Shown one piece after another: positions 1-12,100 of a stretch of DNA of 64,000 nucleotides. A program made the position numbers and the translations under genes. Origin of the DNA: Ceratotherium simum simum (lineage: Eukaryota > Chordata > Mammalia > Perissodactyla > Rhinocerotidae); contig NW_004454262.1 in NCBI RefSeq assembly GCF_000283155.1, positions 3,898,888 to 3,962,887 of the forward strand. Direction: 5' to 3'. The notes below the pieces were generated by a model, which did not search any database, was not told the origin of the DNA, and was given only the letters and a program-made list of their open reading frames with translations. Every line of letters begins with the position of its first letter. Position 1 is the first letter of the stretch.

Positions 1-92
1 GGTGTTTATAACCTCAACATCTCTCTTTCCCACTCTCTCCCATTTTCCCTCCCTCCTTTTCTACTCCTTTTATCATGCTTATGTAAATATAG

Positions 93-149
93 GAAGCTTT
101 GATGGCAGCAGAAATTAGCCAAAGGAACATTAAAAGACATAAGATTCTG
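93..149 (+). CDS. VPS41: VPS41 coding exon (first in window)
   Basis: Acceptor ...atatag at 87-92 and donor gtaagt from 150. 57 nt, phase 0 at both ends, 19 codons running EALMAAEISQ to HKIL. It lies just after the WD40 propeller, at the start of the helical solenoid. If the gene has the 29 exons I recall for human, this is about exon 14. Confidence 0.93.
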
Positions 150-3100
150 GTAAGTGCATAATTCTATTGTTTGAAACATAACTTTACCTTTCAGTAAGTT
201 ATAATGGGACTGAAAGTAATTTGAAAAGAACAGGTTCTTTTTACTTTTTGAAAATTTATTTCAAACTAATTCTCCAACCTGTAAGGTCAAACTATTTCAT
301 TTTATTGAATCAGTTTCTACTTGTAAACAAGAGACTTGAACACCTGCTAGGAGGTAGTTTTAGGTAATTTGGAAACTGGATTTGTGAAATACACTTTAAA
401 TACAAAACTTTCCAGTTATGTGTGGGGCAGTTTCTTTAAATCGTAGGTAAAAATCACATTATCACAAAATTTATCAAAAGAGTGGTTTCATAAAACTAGA
501 TTGCTTTGGTGTCTCCACAATAACAGATTCAATTGATTTTGTTATGGAGACTAATCTAGGACATCAAATACATTTTTATTACATTTCAGACTCTGGGAAA
601 AATACAGTGACTGAAAGCCCATTTCTTTGCTAACTGTGACAGTGAATGTGCAGATGGAAAGCAGAAAAGAAATCTTATCCTCTGAATGTGAAGGGTCCTT
701 AGAGATCCTCTAACCCAGGACCCTTATTTACAGATGAAAATTGGAAACTTAGTCTTCTATGGCTATTTGAGTTTCAACACAAATTCCTTCTGCCTACACT
801 TTCCCTACCTTAAACTTTTCTGTAAAACTCCACATAAAAGCCTAATTCCCAAAGAGTGTACCAGCAGAATAATCCAGGAACTAAAAGGAGGAGAGAGAAC
901 CATTCATTTTTTTTTCCATTCAAAATTGTGGGGAACAAGCAAAGATTATCTAGAAATGGAGCAGAGGGCATTCCAGCCAATTGAATAGCATATGTGACAG
1001 TGTAGAGAAGTGAAACCGCTTGGCCTGCTTGGTGATATGGGGCAGTTGAAGAGTTTATACATATGTAACAAGAGCCAGATCCTGAAGGGCCATGTGTCAT
1101 TAGGAACTTGTCTCTATCTTGGAACCTTTATTTATTTTTTTTTTCCCCCCAAAGCCCCAGTAGATAGTTGTATGTCCTAGTTGCACATTCTTCCAGTTGC
1201 TGTATGTGGGATGCGGCCTCAGCATGGCCGGAGAAGCGGTGCGTCGGTGCGCGCCCGGGATCCGAACCCAGGCTGCCAGTAGTGGAGCGCGCGCACTTAA
1301 CCACTAAGCCACGGGGCCGGCCCTGTCCTGGAACCTTTAGAAGACAGTTTAATCTTTCAGTGCCACATCAGATTTACTTGTTAGAAAAATTCTCTAACGG
1401 AGATGAGGTCCATAGGGAGGCCAACTAAGTTGGGAATCAATTAGGTATGATTCCCTTCGTGGTATGGAGGTGGAAGTGATGAGACCTGCAGAGTTGGTAG
1501 GAATGGAGAGATGAAGATAGATGGAAGAGGGCCGGCCCCGTGGCTTAGCGGTTAAGTGCACGCTCTCCACTGCTGGCGGCCCGGGTTCGGACCCCGGGCG
1601 CGCACCGACGCACCGCTTCTCCGGCCATGCTGAGGCCGCGTCCCACATACAGCAACTAGAAGGATGTGCAGCTATGACATACAACTATCTACTGGGGCTT
1701 TGGGGGAAAAAATAAATAAATAAAATTATTAAAAAAAAAAAAAAGATAAATGGAAGATATGGTCAACTGGACTCTTTGGGATATGGTGACTGGCTCTGTG
1801 TACAGAGGAGAGTGAGAATGAGAAATCTAGGCTGACTCCCAGTCTTGAGACTTGGGCCTCTGGTGGATGGTGTTGCCATTCACTGAGAGAGAGAGACTGT
1901 GCAACGAGGAGCAGGATTGGGGGACAATGAATTCTGGTTTTGACACATTGAGTTTTGGCCACCTATAGGACATCCTAGTAGACCTCAAGAAAGAGATCTA
2001 GACTCAGAAATAGATTCAGGAGAGTCATCAGCAAACAAGTGTCAGTGGAAGGCATGAGTATGGACCAGTCCGTGCAGGGCAAGTGTCTAGTATCAAAGAA
2101 CAGAGGACTGTGAATGGAACCATTGGGAACGCTAACATTCAAGGAATAATGTATACAAAACAGATTTGGAACAGCTGGAGGAAGGTTGTGTCATGGGAGG
2201 TGGGAGAGGAGAGCATTTCAAGGTAAAGCGAGTTAAATGCTGAAGTAGTTGAGGTAAGCAGGTCAAAAGTAAGACAAGCTCAGCGAGTCAGTTGTACGTT
2301 GGGTCTGGTAATATGAACGTGACTAGCATGGCTTATGTATTCTCAACATGCTCTAGGGGGTGAAAAGTGAATAGGAGATTACGAATGTAGACTACTAGGC
2401 TAGCTGTGAAGTGGAAAAGAGTGAAGACTGTGGCTGGGGGCTGTGACATCATGGGAAGGTTGTTGGTGATGGAGGTATTTTGTATAAGAGACACACTTAG
2501 AATGCTTATGCTAAGGGAAAAGCTACAATCGGGTTGAAGTTAGAGGAGTGCAGAGAAAGGATGAGTGGCAGAATAAGCTCCACTATGGGGAGGTGGCATG
2601 GACATGAGGAGAAAGGTTGGAGAAATTGGCTCTGCAAAGGAGACATTCTCTTCTCTGAACCTGGACAGAAAGACCTTCCATAGATATGTGATATATGGTC
2701 TGTTTCAGAGAAGTAAGGTTAGGCACCCTTTCTTTACTCTGTAGTTCCTACAGATTTGAAGTGTGATTTCCTAGATAGTAGTCATTAAAGTGAAAACTTA
2801 ATGAACAAAGAACTACATGTATTTTCTTTCACTCTTGAAATGAGCGTGTCCTGTACATTAATTATGCACAGAATTTCTTCTCATAGCACAATTAATTTCA
2901 TACCAAGCAGGCAGAGAGAGAAATGGGCCCCTGCCATTTCTGCCATGCAGGAAGAAATTTCACAAAAACTTTTTTGTGCAGAAAGTAGAAGTTAAAATTC
3001 AAGTTTGTTATATGTACTGCGTTTAAGCTTCTTGTGAAAATGCTTTTAGATGGAATTAGTATTTCATAAGAAGAGTCATGGGGAGATCAAGCAAGAGCTC

Positions 3101-6100
3101 CCACGTCTCTGGTGACACTGGCCACCCCAGGCCCCCTCAGATCCGAGGTGGAGTAAGTGAATGAATGTGAATGCTCTGAAGCCAGTCACCTCCCTGCTTT
3201 GAGCCCCAGTTTTCTCATCTGTAAACTCATGGGTTTGAATAACATGTTTTTGAGTTCATTTTTACTTTAACGTTAACTTTAATATTTCCCTTTAATATAT
3301 TATTCTGTCATTTCATTCTTCTTACATTTCTTCAGACTTGAGATAGAGGAGACAGGTCGCTCACATTTTACAGATGAAAGCACAAGCAACAGTTTTGTAT
3401 CCAGTGACAACAGGAGATTGTTGGATCCTGTCTCTAATTATTGGAGATTTCTTTTGTAGAAAATTTGGGGGCAAGTTAGGAGCCTTTAAAATAACAACAT
3501 TACTTATTTTTTAAAGATAGTGAATTCTAAAATTTGTGAAAATACAAGTACATTTAAATGTGCTTAAGAAGGAAATGAGAATAATTAGATAAATATGCTT
3601 GAGAAAGAAATGAGCATGATTACATAAAGCAAACTAAAATGTGTAAACAGGTTCCAGTCTGGTGCTCATAGGGCCCTAATGTCATGGCCTGCTCAGAAAC
3701 TGAGACTCAGCTTTTCAGTTGTTCCAGTTAATTATGAAATTCCTTCATTTAATTTTCCCTAGGATATTGGCTTGGCATATATAAACCACCTGGTGGCGAA
3801 AGGAGAATATGACATAGCAGCACGGTAATAATGACATTTTCACAATTATTTGTTAATATAAATAGAATTGAGCAATGTTAATAAAAAAAATGCAGTTGAC
3901 ATTGTTTTACATCTTTCTAACGGGTAATTTTTGAATATTAATAGTTTTAACCACAGAATACATTGATAGTTATTATTTTCCCACCTACTTCTCACTTTCA
4001 CCAAAGGAGAAATGTTTTTTCATTTTTTGATGAGAAAGATGTTGAGAACCATGAAGAATCTGAGATTTTACCTGATTTAGAAGCTAACAAGTTAGCCTGG
4101 CACATTTCCTGGGTGCTAGCAGAACACGTGAGGCTCCTGGGTCAGAGACACAGGACTCTCTATCTTAGCAGTCGTGGTAGCAAGAGTACCAGCACTTGCG
4201 CCAGATCCCATAGTGCAACACAGTGAGGGCCAGGGGACCCCAAGCTTAGGGTATCTGAATCTTTTTTAACGTACAGTAAGCCCTCCTGCCCTTGGCAACA
4301 GAGGAAGACGTTATTTTTATTATACTGGACAGTAAACACATCTGCCCTTTGCTGTGGAGGGAGACACTATCTGTGTCCCCTGATTCCAGGGCTGTTCACT
4401 CTACAAGCATCCTTGAGAAGATAGTCCAGAATAAAGGCAGGCAGTGCCTCTGCTCACAATTCAAGGAGAATTGTCTCCCAACAAGAGGGTGGCAGTTAAA
4501 TGGCAGTGATCAGACAGACCCCACACTCCTGGTTTGCAGGGTTAATGGTGGGCAGAAAACAAAAATGTTATATAGTGGTCATGGGGGTCTATGTGAGTCG
4601 CTCCCCCTGGAGCTGTGCAGTGCCTGTCTGCAGGACTACATCTACATGGCAGCCCGGGAAAATAGGCTTCACACCTGCTTTTCCTCACCTGAAATTTAGG
4701 GAAACGTGTTTCTTTGATGTGTAAATTAAGTAAGGTTTCATTCATATATAAACACTACTCCAGGTTATATACTATGGTAAGATTCTAATTTTCTGAAGTC
4801 TGATTGTAGTCCATTACTTAAAGCCATTCTAGAAGTGATTTAAATTGGCACTTCTGGGTATGTTGAGATTTCTTCAAGGCAAGGAAGGTCCCCAAGCCAG
4901 CAGTGCTCATCTGGATAAGTAGGAAGCTCAGAGTAGGAAAATGGTCGGGAGAACCCCTAATCGTAGTCTTCTGAAAGGGATTCATCTTTATTTCTAAGTA
5001 TTTTGTATTAATTTTCATGATTTCCATTAACCTTGTATATGCAATCAAGTGAGTAACAGTAATACCTTTATGCTCATTGGCACTGGAGATGGAAATTTGT
5101 GAAAACTCTGGGATGAGAGATTTATTTATCTAAGCCCCTAGGGGAAATGTCTACTTATTCTGTCTCTGTTTCTTTTTTTATTTATACTTTATTTATTTAT
5201 ACTATCTCCCTGGGATGTTTTTACTGCCAGCAAATGCCAGAAAATTCTTGGGAAAAATGCAGCACTCTGGGAATATGAAGTTTATAAATTTAAAGAAATT
5301 GGACAGCTTAAGGTAAGCAAATCTTTGTTTTTCACTCTTAATTTTTGCATGTAGAGTTGAGATGGAAATAAAGTTAAGACAATAGTAGTCAGTTCTTTAT
5401 TGGAAAGTGAGTATTATCTCAGCTGGAAAGAAGAATCCACCCTTTAGAAATTAGTTTCAAAATATAACCCTAGTTTATATTTTATGTGTATAAAATATGT
5501 ACAATATTACATATATGATGTGTTCATTTTCTTATCTCCTTCCAATTCTCTCTGTTCAGATGAAGTTTTCCTGTTCTTTTCAATGAATGTGGAAAACAGG
5601 TATAATCTCATCCATTTCAAATGTACTGAAGAATTAATGCATTTTTCAAATAATATTTTACTTGCTAGAAGACAAATGGAAAAGTTTGACTGTGTAGCTC
5701 TAACAAAGAGTTTTGATATTTCATTTTTTTTTTATAGTTTTATTTATTTATTTATTTCCCCAAAGCCCCAGTAGATAGTTGTATGTCATAGTTGCACATC
5801 CTTCTAGTTGCTGTATGTGGGACTCGGCCTCAGCATGATCGGAGAAGTAGTGCATCGGTGTGCGCCCGATCTGAACCCGGGCCGCCAGCAGCAGAGCGCA
5901 TGCACTTAACCGCTAAGCCATGGGGCCGGCCCAATATTTCACTTTTTTATCTTTTAACTTAGTGCACAATCTCCAAATTAATGAAGTATTCCTATGTTTT
6001 TTTAAAACATTTTTTCAAACTTTGCAATATTTGTGGGCCTTTTCAGTGCTCTCTTGGAATGATGCTTTTAAAAATTCCCAGTTAGGACTGTGGTTACCAG

Positions 6101-9100
6101 GGGCAGTGGGGGTGGGGGGAGGGGAGTGGGAGGTGGGCACAAGGGGTGAAGGGAGTCATATATATGGTGATGGACAAACAAAAATGTACAACCCAAAATT
6201 TCACAATGTTAGAAACCATTAAAACATCAATAAAAAAAAATAAAAAAAAAAATTCCCAGTTACCCAGCTGGCCAGCCCTGTGCCTCCTCTGTGCTTGCCC
6301 CAGAAAAGTTGCTCTTCCTGGGGGGCTCCCAAGGACACTTCTTTTCATGCTTATTGGGCTGCTCCTGGAGGATCTTGTCCAGTCCTGTGGCTGCGTTTAC
6401 ACTGATGGCTCCATAACCTAGACCTGTCTTTTGAATTCCAAATCTATGTTGGAAATGTGTGATGGCCTTTTCTCCTTGTATGTACTGCTGATAATGATCA
6501 CTTAAATTAATCTGAATACATTTCCTTCCCAGATTTGGTCCTTCTTCTTTCATTCTGTGTTTATGATATTGCAGTGTACCCATTCCTCCATGCTTAATAG
6601 CTCAAAGCCACTGTCTTGATGAGAACATCTAACTTACCTCCTTATTCTATGTAATCTCCAATTCTTGTCAGTTTTACCTTGTCACTGTCAATTGGGCCTC
6701 TTCTCTTCCCTTACAGTACCGCTGCCTTAACTCTCAATAGATCTACAGGCAACCGTAACCCAGCGTTAGCTGTTTGAAAAATAAATCTGCTACTCTCACT
6801 TTGCTAATATCTGTTGTTTCCCTCCTGCCTGTGGGATAAAATCTGAATTCCTTTCATGACCCTGCTTCCCCTTCCTCTGCAGCCTCCTCTGCCTTCAGTG
6901 ACCCTGTCCCACATCTGAGCTACTCAGACCTCCCTGAGTACAAAGTGTGCTTTCATGGCGTCATGCCTTTGCCCCTGCTTGTCCCCCTGCCAGGGCACCC
7001 TTTCCCTTCTTTCTTTGCCTGATAGACCCTGGGCATCTGTGATCTCTGTTTCACTATACAAGATGCGCCACAGTACCTTGTTAATCCCTCTCTTATAATA
7101 CTTACCACATAATATTGCAATTGGCTGGTTAGATGTCTGCATATCTTCCCTCTGGGGCTGTGAGCTCCTTGGGATGGTGACTCAGTCACCAGTACAAAGC
7201 ATAGTGATTTGTGTGTAGTGCACTGCAGAGTCATTTAACAGTGTTTGGAAATTCGACCCTTAACACACCACTGATATAGCTGAAGAAAACAAGCTATATT
7301 TCCCCCTAATTTCAAAAGATGATTGTGAATTTTTAAAAATTGATATATTTTAGTTGAAGGAAAGAAAGATTAATAGATGACCTATAACTCCATAATTACT
7401 TAAGAAGTTGACTTTTATCATCTCTGTGACCTTCTTCCTCCTGTTATTTAGATTTTCATTAATTTATCAGGAAGAATATAGAAATAAAGGTTAACCTACG
7501 GAATTTCTTTATTCATTCATTCATACATACATATATACACCTCGTGTATACGTTTGAAAACATATTGTAATGTGTTGTAAGAAAGTAGAGTTAATTTGAA
7601 TCTCTTTAAAATAATTTTCCAAAGTACTTTGTTGTCTTAAATTTTAAAAGTGAAAATATACTTTTATATTTTCTGTGTAATTGGAGTACAGTTTTGTTTT
7701 GCCACTTTTTAAAGAATTTTTTTTTCCTTTTCCTCCCTTAGGCTATAAGTCCTTATTTGCCAAGAGGGGATCCAGTTCTGAAACCACTCATCTATGAAAT
7801 GATCTTACATGAATTTTTGGAAAGTGATTATGAGGTATGACATTCTGACATGGTCATATTCACTTATTCTCAATGGAAAATGTTAAGAAATTTAGAAAAA
7901 TAATACAGTGGAGCAACTGGTTTGAAAGACATAGATTTGCAGTTGTGTGTGTCAAATGAAACTGAGGTAGATAAAGTTTGATGACAACTAATGTTTATGT
8001 AGACAATGAAAATCTCTAATCTAGGTACATTTTGAAGAATTTCTTAAAGCTACCTCCTTGGAAGAGTTAAAGATAAGGACTAAGTGCCATTTGGAGGACC
8101 TCGTAAATTGAATAGCAGCTGCTGTTGACGCCTATACTACCCCTAAAGAATTCAGAACTTTCTAAAGCTTGAGACTCAGAACTCGGTTTGCTGAAGGAGG
8201 ATTCAAGAGAAATTGGGAGGCAGGAATGGAAGGGGATGGGAAATGATCTGTTTGCTTATTGGTCAAGGAGAAAGGCAGTACTTTGCTATATGGTAATTTT
8301 ATACACCAAACAACACTATAAATAGCAATATCCAATTTTACAGATGAGGAAAGTAAAAATTAAAGAAATTAACTTGCCCAAGGCCATACATTTAAAAAAT
8401 ACATGTGCTTGGATTTGAATTTTAATTTGATGTTTGCATACATCCAAAATGGATTATAATTTTTAAAGTTCATTGATTTAATACACATTTATTCAGGAAA
8501 TATCTGTTTAGTGCCTACTATATTCCAGGAGTATGTGAGGCACTAGGCTGGTGAATGTGAATGAAATGATCCGTATTGACTGATAGTTCCTAGTCTGTCA
8601 CACCCAAGCACGTAAACCAGCAGATCTCAACAGGGGCTGATTTTGCCCCCCAGCGGACATATGGCAATGTCTGGAGTTATTTTTGGTTGTCACGACTGGG
8701 GAGTTGGTGGCAGTTGGTGGCTAGGAGCCAGCAGGGATGCTGCTAACATCCTACAATGCACAGGATAGCCCCCTTATGACAAAGAATTATCTGTCCTCAA
8801 GCGTTAACAATATTGAGGTTGAGAAACCCTGATGTAAACAGATAAATTATTATATAATATGCTGGGTGGTCTAATAAAGCTATCAGCAAAGCTTTGTGGC
8901 TAAGACTCAGTCTTCTCCTCCTTCTGACCAGAGGAAAAGAGGAGATTTCTGGTGGGCAGGTTCCAGACAAGACTGGGAAGCCCTTTGTCAGAGCTGTGAC
9001 TCGTGCTGGGAGGATCCATAAACCAGGAGATGTGGGACCGTGGGCTGCTCTTCTCCAGCTTCTGCCCAGCCTTCATAGTCTTTCATAAAAGTGGCACCAT

Positions 9101-12100
9101 CCGCAGCTCCTTATGGAGCTCAGAGGCCTAACCCAGTGATAAGTTTTCATTTTTGGTGCCTCACAGTGTGCTGCAGGTTGTCACTGCCTTCTTATATTCT
9201 GACGTTAGGTTTTCAAGGTAAGGAAGACTTTATTTACAAGTTGCCCCTTTCCCACAAGAATGTGAGGTGGCTTACAAAGAGGTTAACACAGAAATAGAGG
9301 TGATCAGGCTAGAGAGGGGTAAGAGAAGGAACTCCTGTGTTTGAGTGCCTACTGAGTCCTAAACACCTTGTTAAGATCATTTTTTAACCAATAACTGATT
9401 CATTTTAAGGAGGGGTAATATGGCAAATACTATGTTTTAACTCTGAGATGATTTTTAGATCTTAAGATCTAAAGGGACTTTTGAGATAGTGATCCCTTAC
9501 CCTATACCTCGAGTCTTTGGTCAGTTACTGTCAGCCAGCTATTCCTGGATACGTAAGATCAACGCATGCTGATGCCTGGGTGACCTGTGTAGTTCCTTTA
9601 CTTTTATAAGCCTGTATTCTGATCATAGGAAGGGATTAAGTGCTTTAGCATGAATTAAACTTGAACAAAATATTTCTTTAATAAGCACACATACTGATGG
9701 AGCCAGCATTTCCTTATCTTCTCTTATTAGCATGTGTTGTAATACCATAATCCAGTCTTCTCTAACAGCATGGATCTATTCCTTTCTAGATCTGTACAGA
9801 AGAGTTTATGGTAATAGTTTCGGTCATTTATGCTGGGTACCAGCTGACGTAGGCCAGAGGCTTGGTTCCTATTCATTTCTTATTCAGTTCAATTCAGCAT
9901 TTATTTGGAACCTACCATGGTCTAGAACTGGGCTGAGTACTCAGTTGGATCCAAGAGAAATAAAAAAAACACAGTCCTGGTTTTCAGTGGGTTTACAGGC
10001 TGACTGGGGAGACCATATTAATAAGCTTTAAGCAACTAGGAAATAAGTAAGCCAGGCAGAGCAATATGTTCTATAACAGAGCTAAAGAGAGGCCATTATT
10101 GGCCATAGTTATTGGAAAAGGTTTCTTCAGTGAATAAAGACTTGTGATGGACTTCTGTTTCTTTCCAGTATGTTCTTGGTACACAGAGTGGCTTTCATAA
10201 ATATTCCATCTTTGTACATCTTCCCAAAAGAAAGAGGATTATGAGTGTTGTATGAAAATGATGGAAAAGAGTATGAACTTGAATTAGAAATACTGAAACT
10301 TAATATACTTGTCCTCTTTTTTTTGCTAAGGAAGTTTCGCCCTACGCTAACATCCATTAGCAATCTTCCTCTTCTTTTGCTTGAGGAAGATTAGCCCTGA
10401 GCTAACATCTGTGCCAGTCTTCCTCTATTTTGTATGTGGGCCACCACCACAGCATGGCTGGCAAGTGGAGTAGGTCTGCGCCGGGAATCCGAACTCGTGA
10501 ATCCAGGCTACTGAAGCAGAGCGCACAGAACTTGAACCACTCGGCCACAGGGCTGGCCCCTACTTGCCCTGTTTTTAAAGTAATGTAATTTAATCATAAA
10601 AAGCAATTTAACTATTTTTATGGTTCTGTTATAGTTCTTTCACATGGTTCAACTCTTACTGAAACCGTTTTAAATCCTGTATCATCAACATTATCCTGTT
10701 GATTGATATGTGGAAAACTTGTGATTGAGACTGAAAGAAATAAGCATGACTTAAACCTAGAGCTTGTAGCTGTTTTTTCCTGAATGTTTTTGGAATGTCT
10801 ACCTGGCCAGTACTATTAAGAAGGTTATAAATAATTCGTTTTTATTGTCATAAGCTCTTATAAACAATTCGTATTTTAGCTTCCATTTTTCTCAGTTTCA
10901 TGCTTAATTTTGAATTAAATTGTCACATAATTGATCAGATAGCAGCGTTCTGTAGCAACACTTTTGATCACATGTGGATGAAAACTTTGTGCTGCTTAAT
11001 AGCACTAAAGGTCAGATTTAAAAAAAAAACAACTGTACTTCTCTGGAATATTGACTTCTCAATTTTCTTTTCTTCCTGGAAAGGTATAAAGTAACAGTAT
11101 TTTCTTGGAGGTAATGATGCTTCATGACTAATTTGTACCGGGTTTCTACTGAAATGCGTATAACTTTGCTCGTTAATTTACAGCCTATAGAATTGTTTTA
11201 AATAGTTACACTTTGTTTCATAATATTAATGGCAAATGTATAAGCATGTTAAAAGTAGGATGATTTCTATGACATTTCATTAATGAATACTTTTTAGCTT
11301 TTTATTTCCTCTCATGGGCACTGAGGTGTTTTCTAACTTTGCCCTCTCTATCGAACAGCTCCCTGATAACTGTGTCTGCTAATTAATAATCATGGCCACA
11401 GGGTTGATTTCATCGGTATTTCTTAGCACGTTTATTCAAGGATGCATGAAGCCAATTAAGCAGAGAAAAGCCTAACGTGAAATGTAGTAAATGTTTATTT
11501 CGGTTTATGTTGGAGTTATCATGCTTTTATCACACAATATGAGGGGTCATTTTGTCTTATGTTGTATTAGAAGTTGGCAGTACTGTGAGGCTGTTGCATG
11601 AATAGGGAAAAGAGAAAATGGAGCCAAGCTGTCTTCTTTCCCTGAACAGTGTTATTGCTGGTCTTAGGGCTGCTGAGAGCTGCCAGTATTTTGAGTGGAA
11701 ATCTTTTCAGACTTTTTTGTCTTATAAAGAGTCTTAAGAAAACAGAAACTTGATCCAAAGTATCATTTTGGTTCAGAGAACATTTTAACGTTCTCATTCA
11801 GTAGTTTTATAAAATATATCATCTTTACTTAGCAAATCCTCTCCTCAAATCTCTAAAGTCAAACTGCAATCATGCTCATACATAGGAAGGTTGCAGTTTG
11901 AATGGAAATGTGTAGCCTGTTGTTCTGGTCTCTTTCCATCCTTCTTAGGGTTACTGTAATAGAAAGTGGTGGATAGGACTTGAGTGGAGACCATATTCCT
12001 GATTCTTTTGTGATTTTCTTCCTACCAAATCCTGGGACTTTAAAGCAGTAGATTCTACCACCCTATTTTCACTGTTTTCATTTCTAAATGTCATTTAAAC

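Noticed and set aside
4292..4699. 135-codon open frame as a new gene
   Set aside because: No recognised domain, overlapping frames open as well, intronic position, no splice or retrocopy signs.
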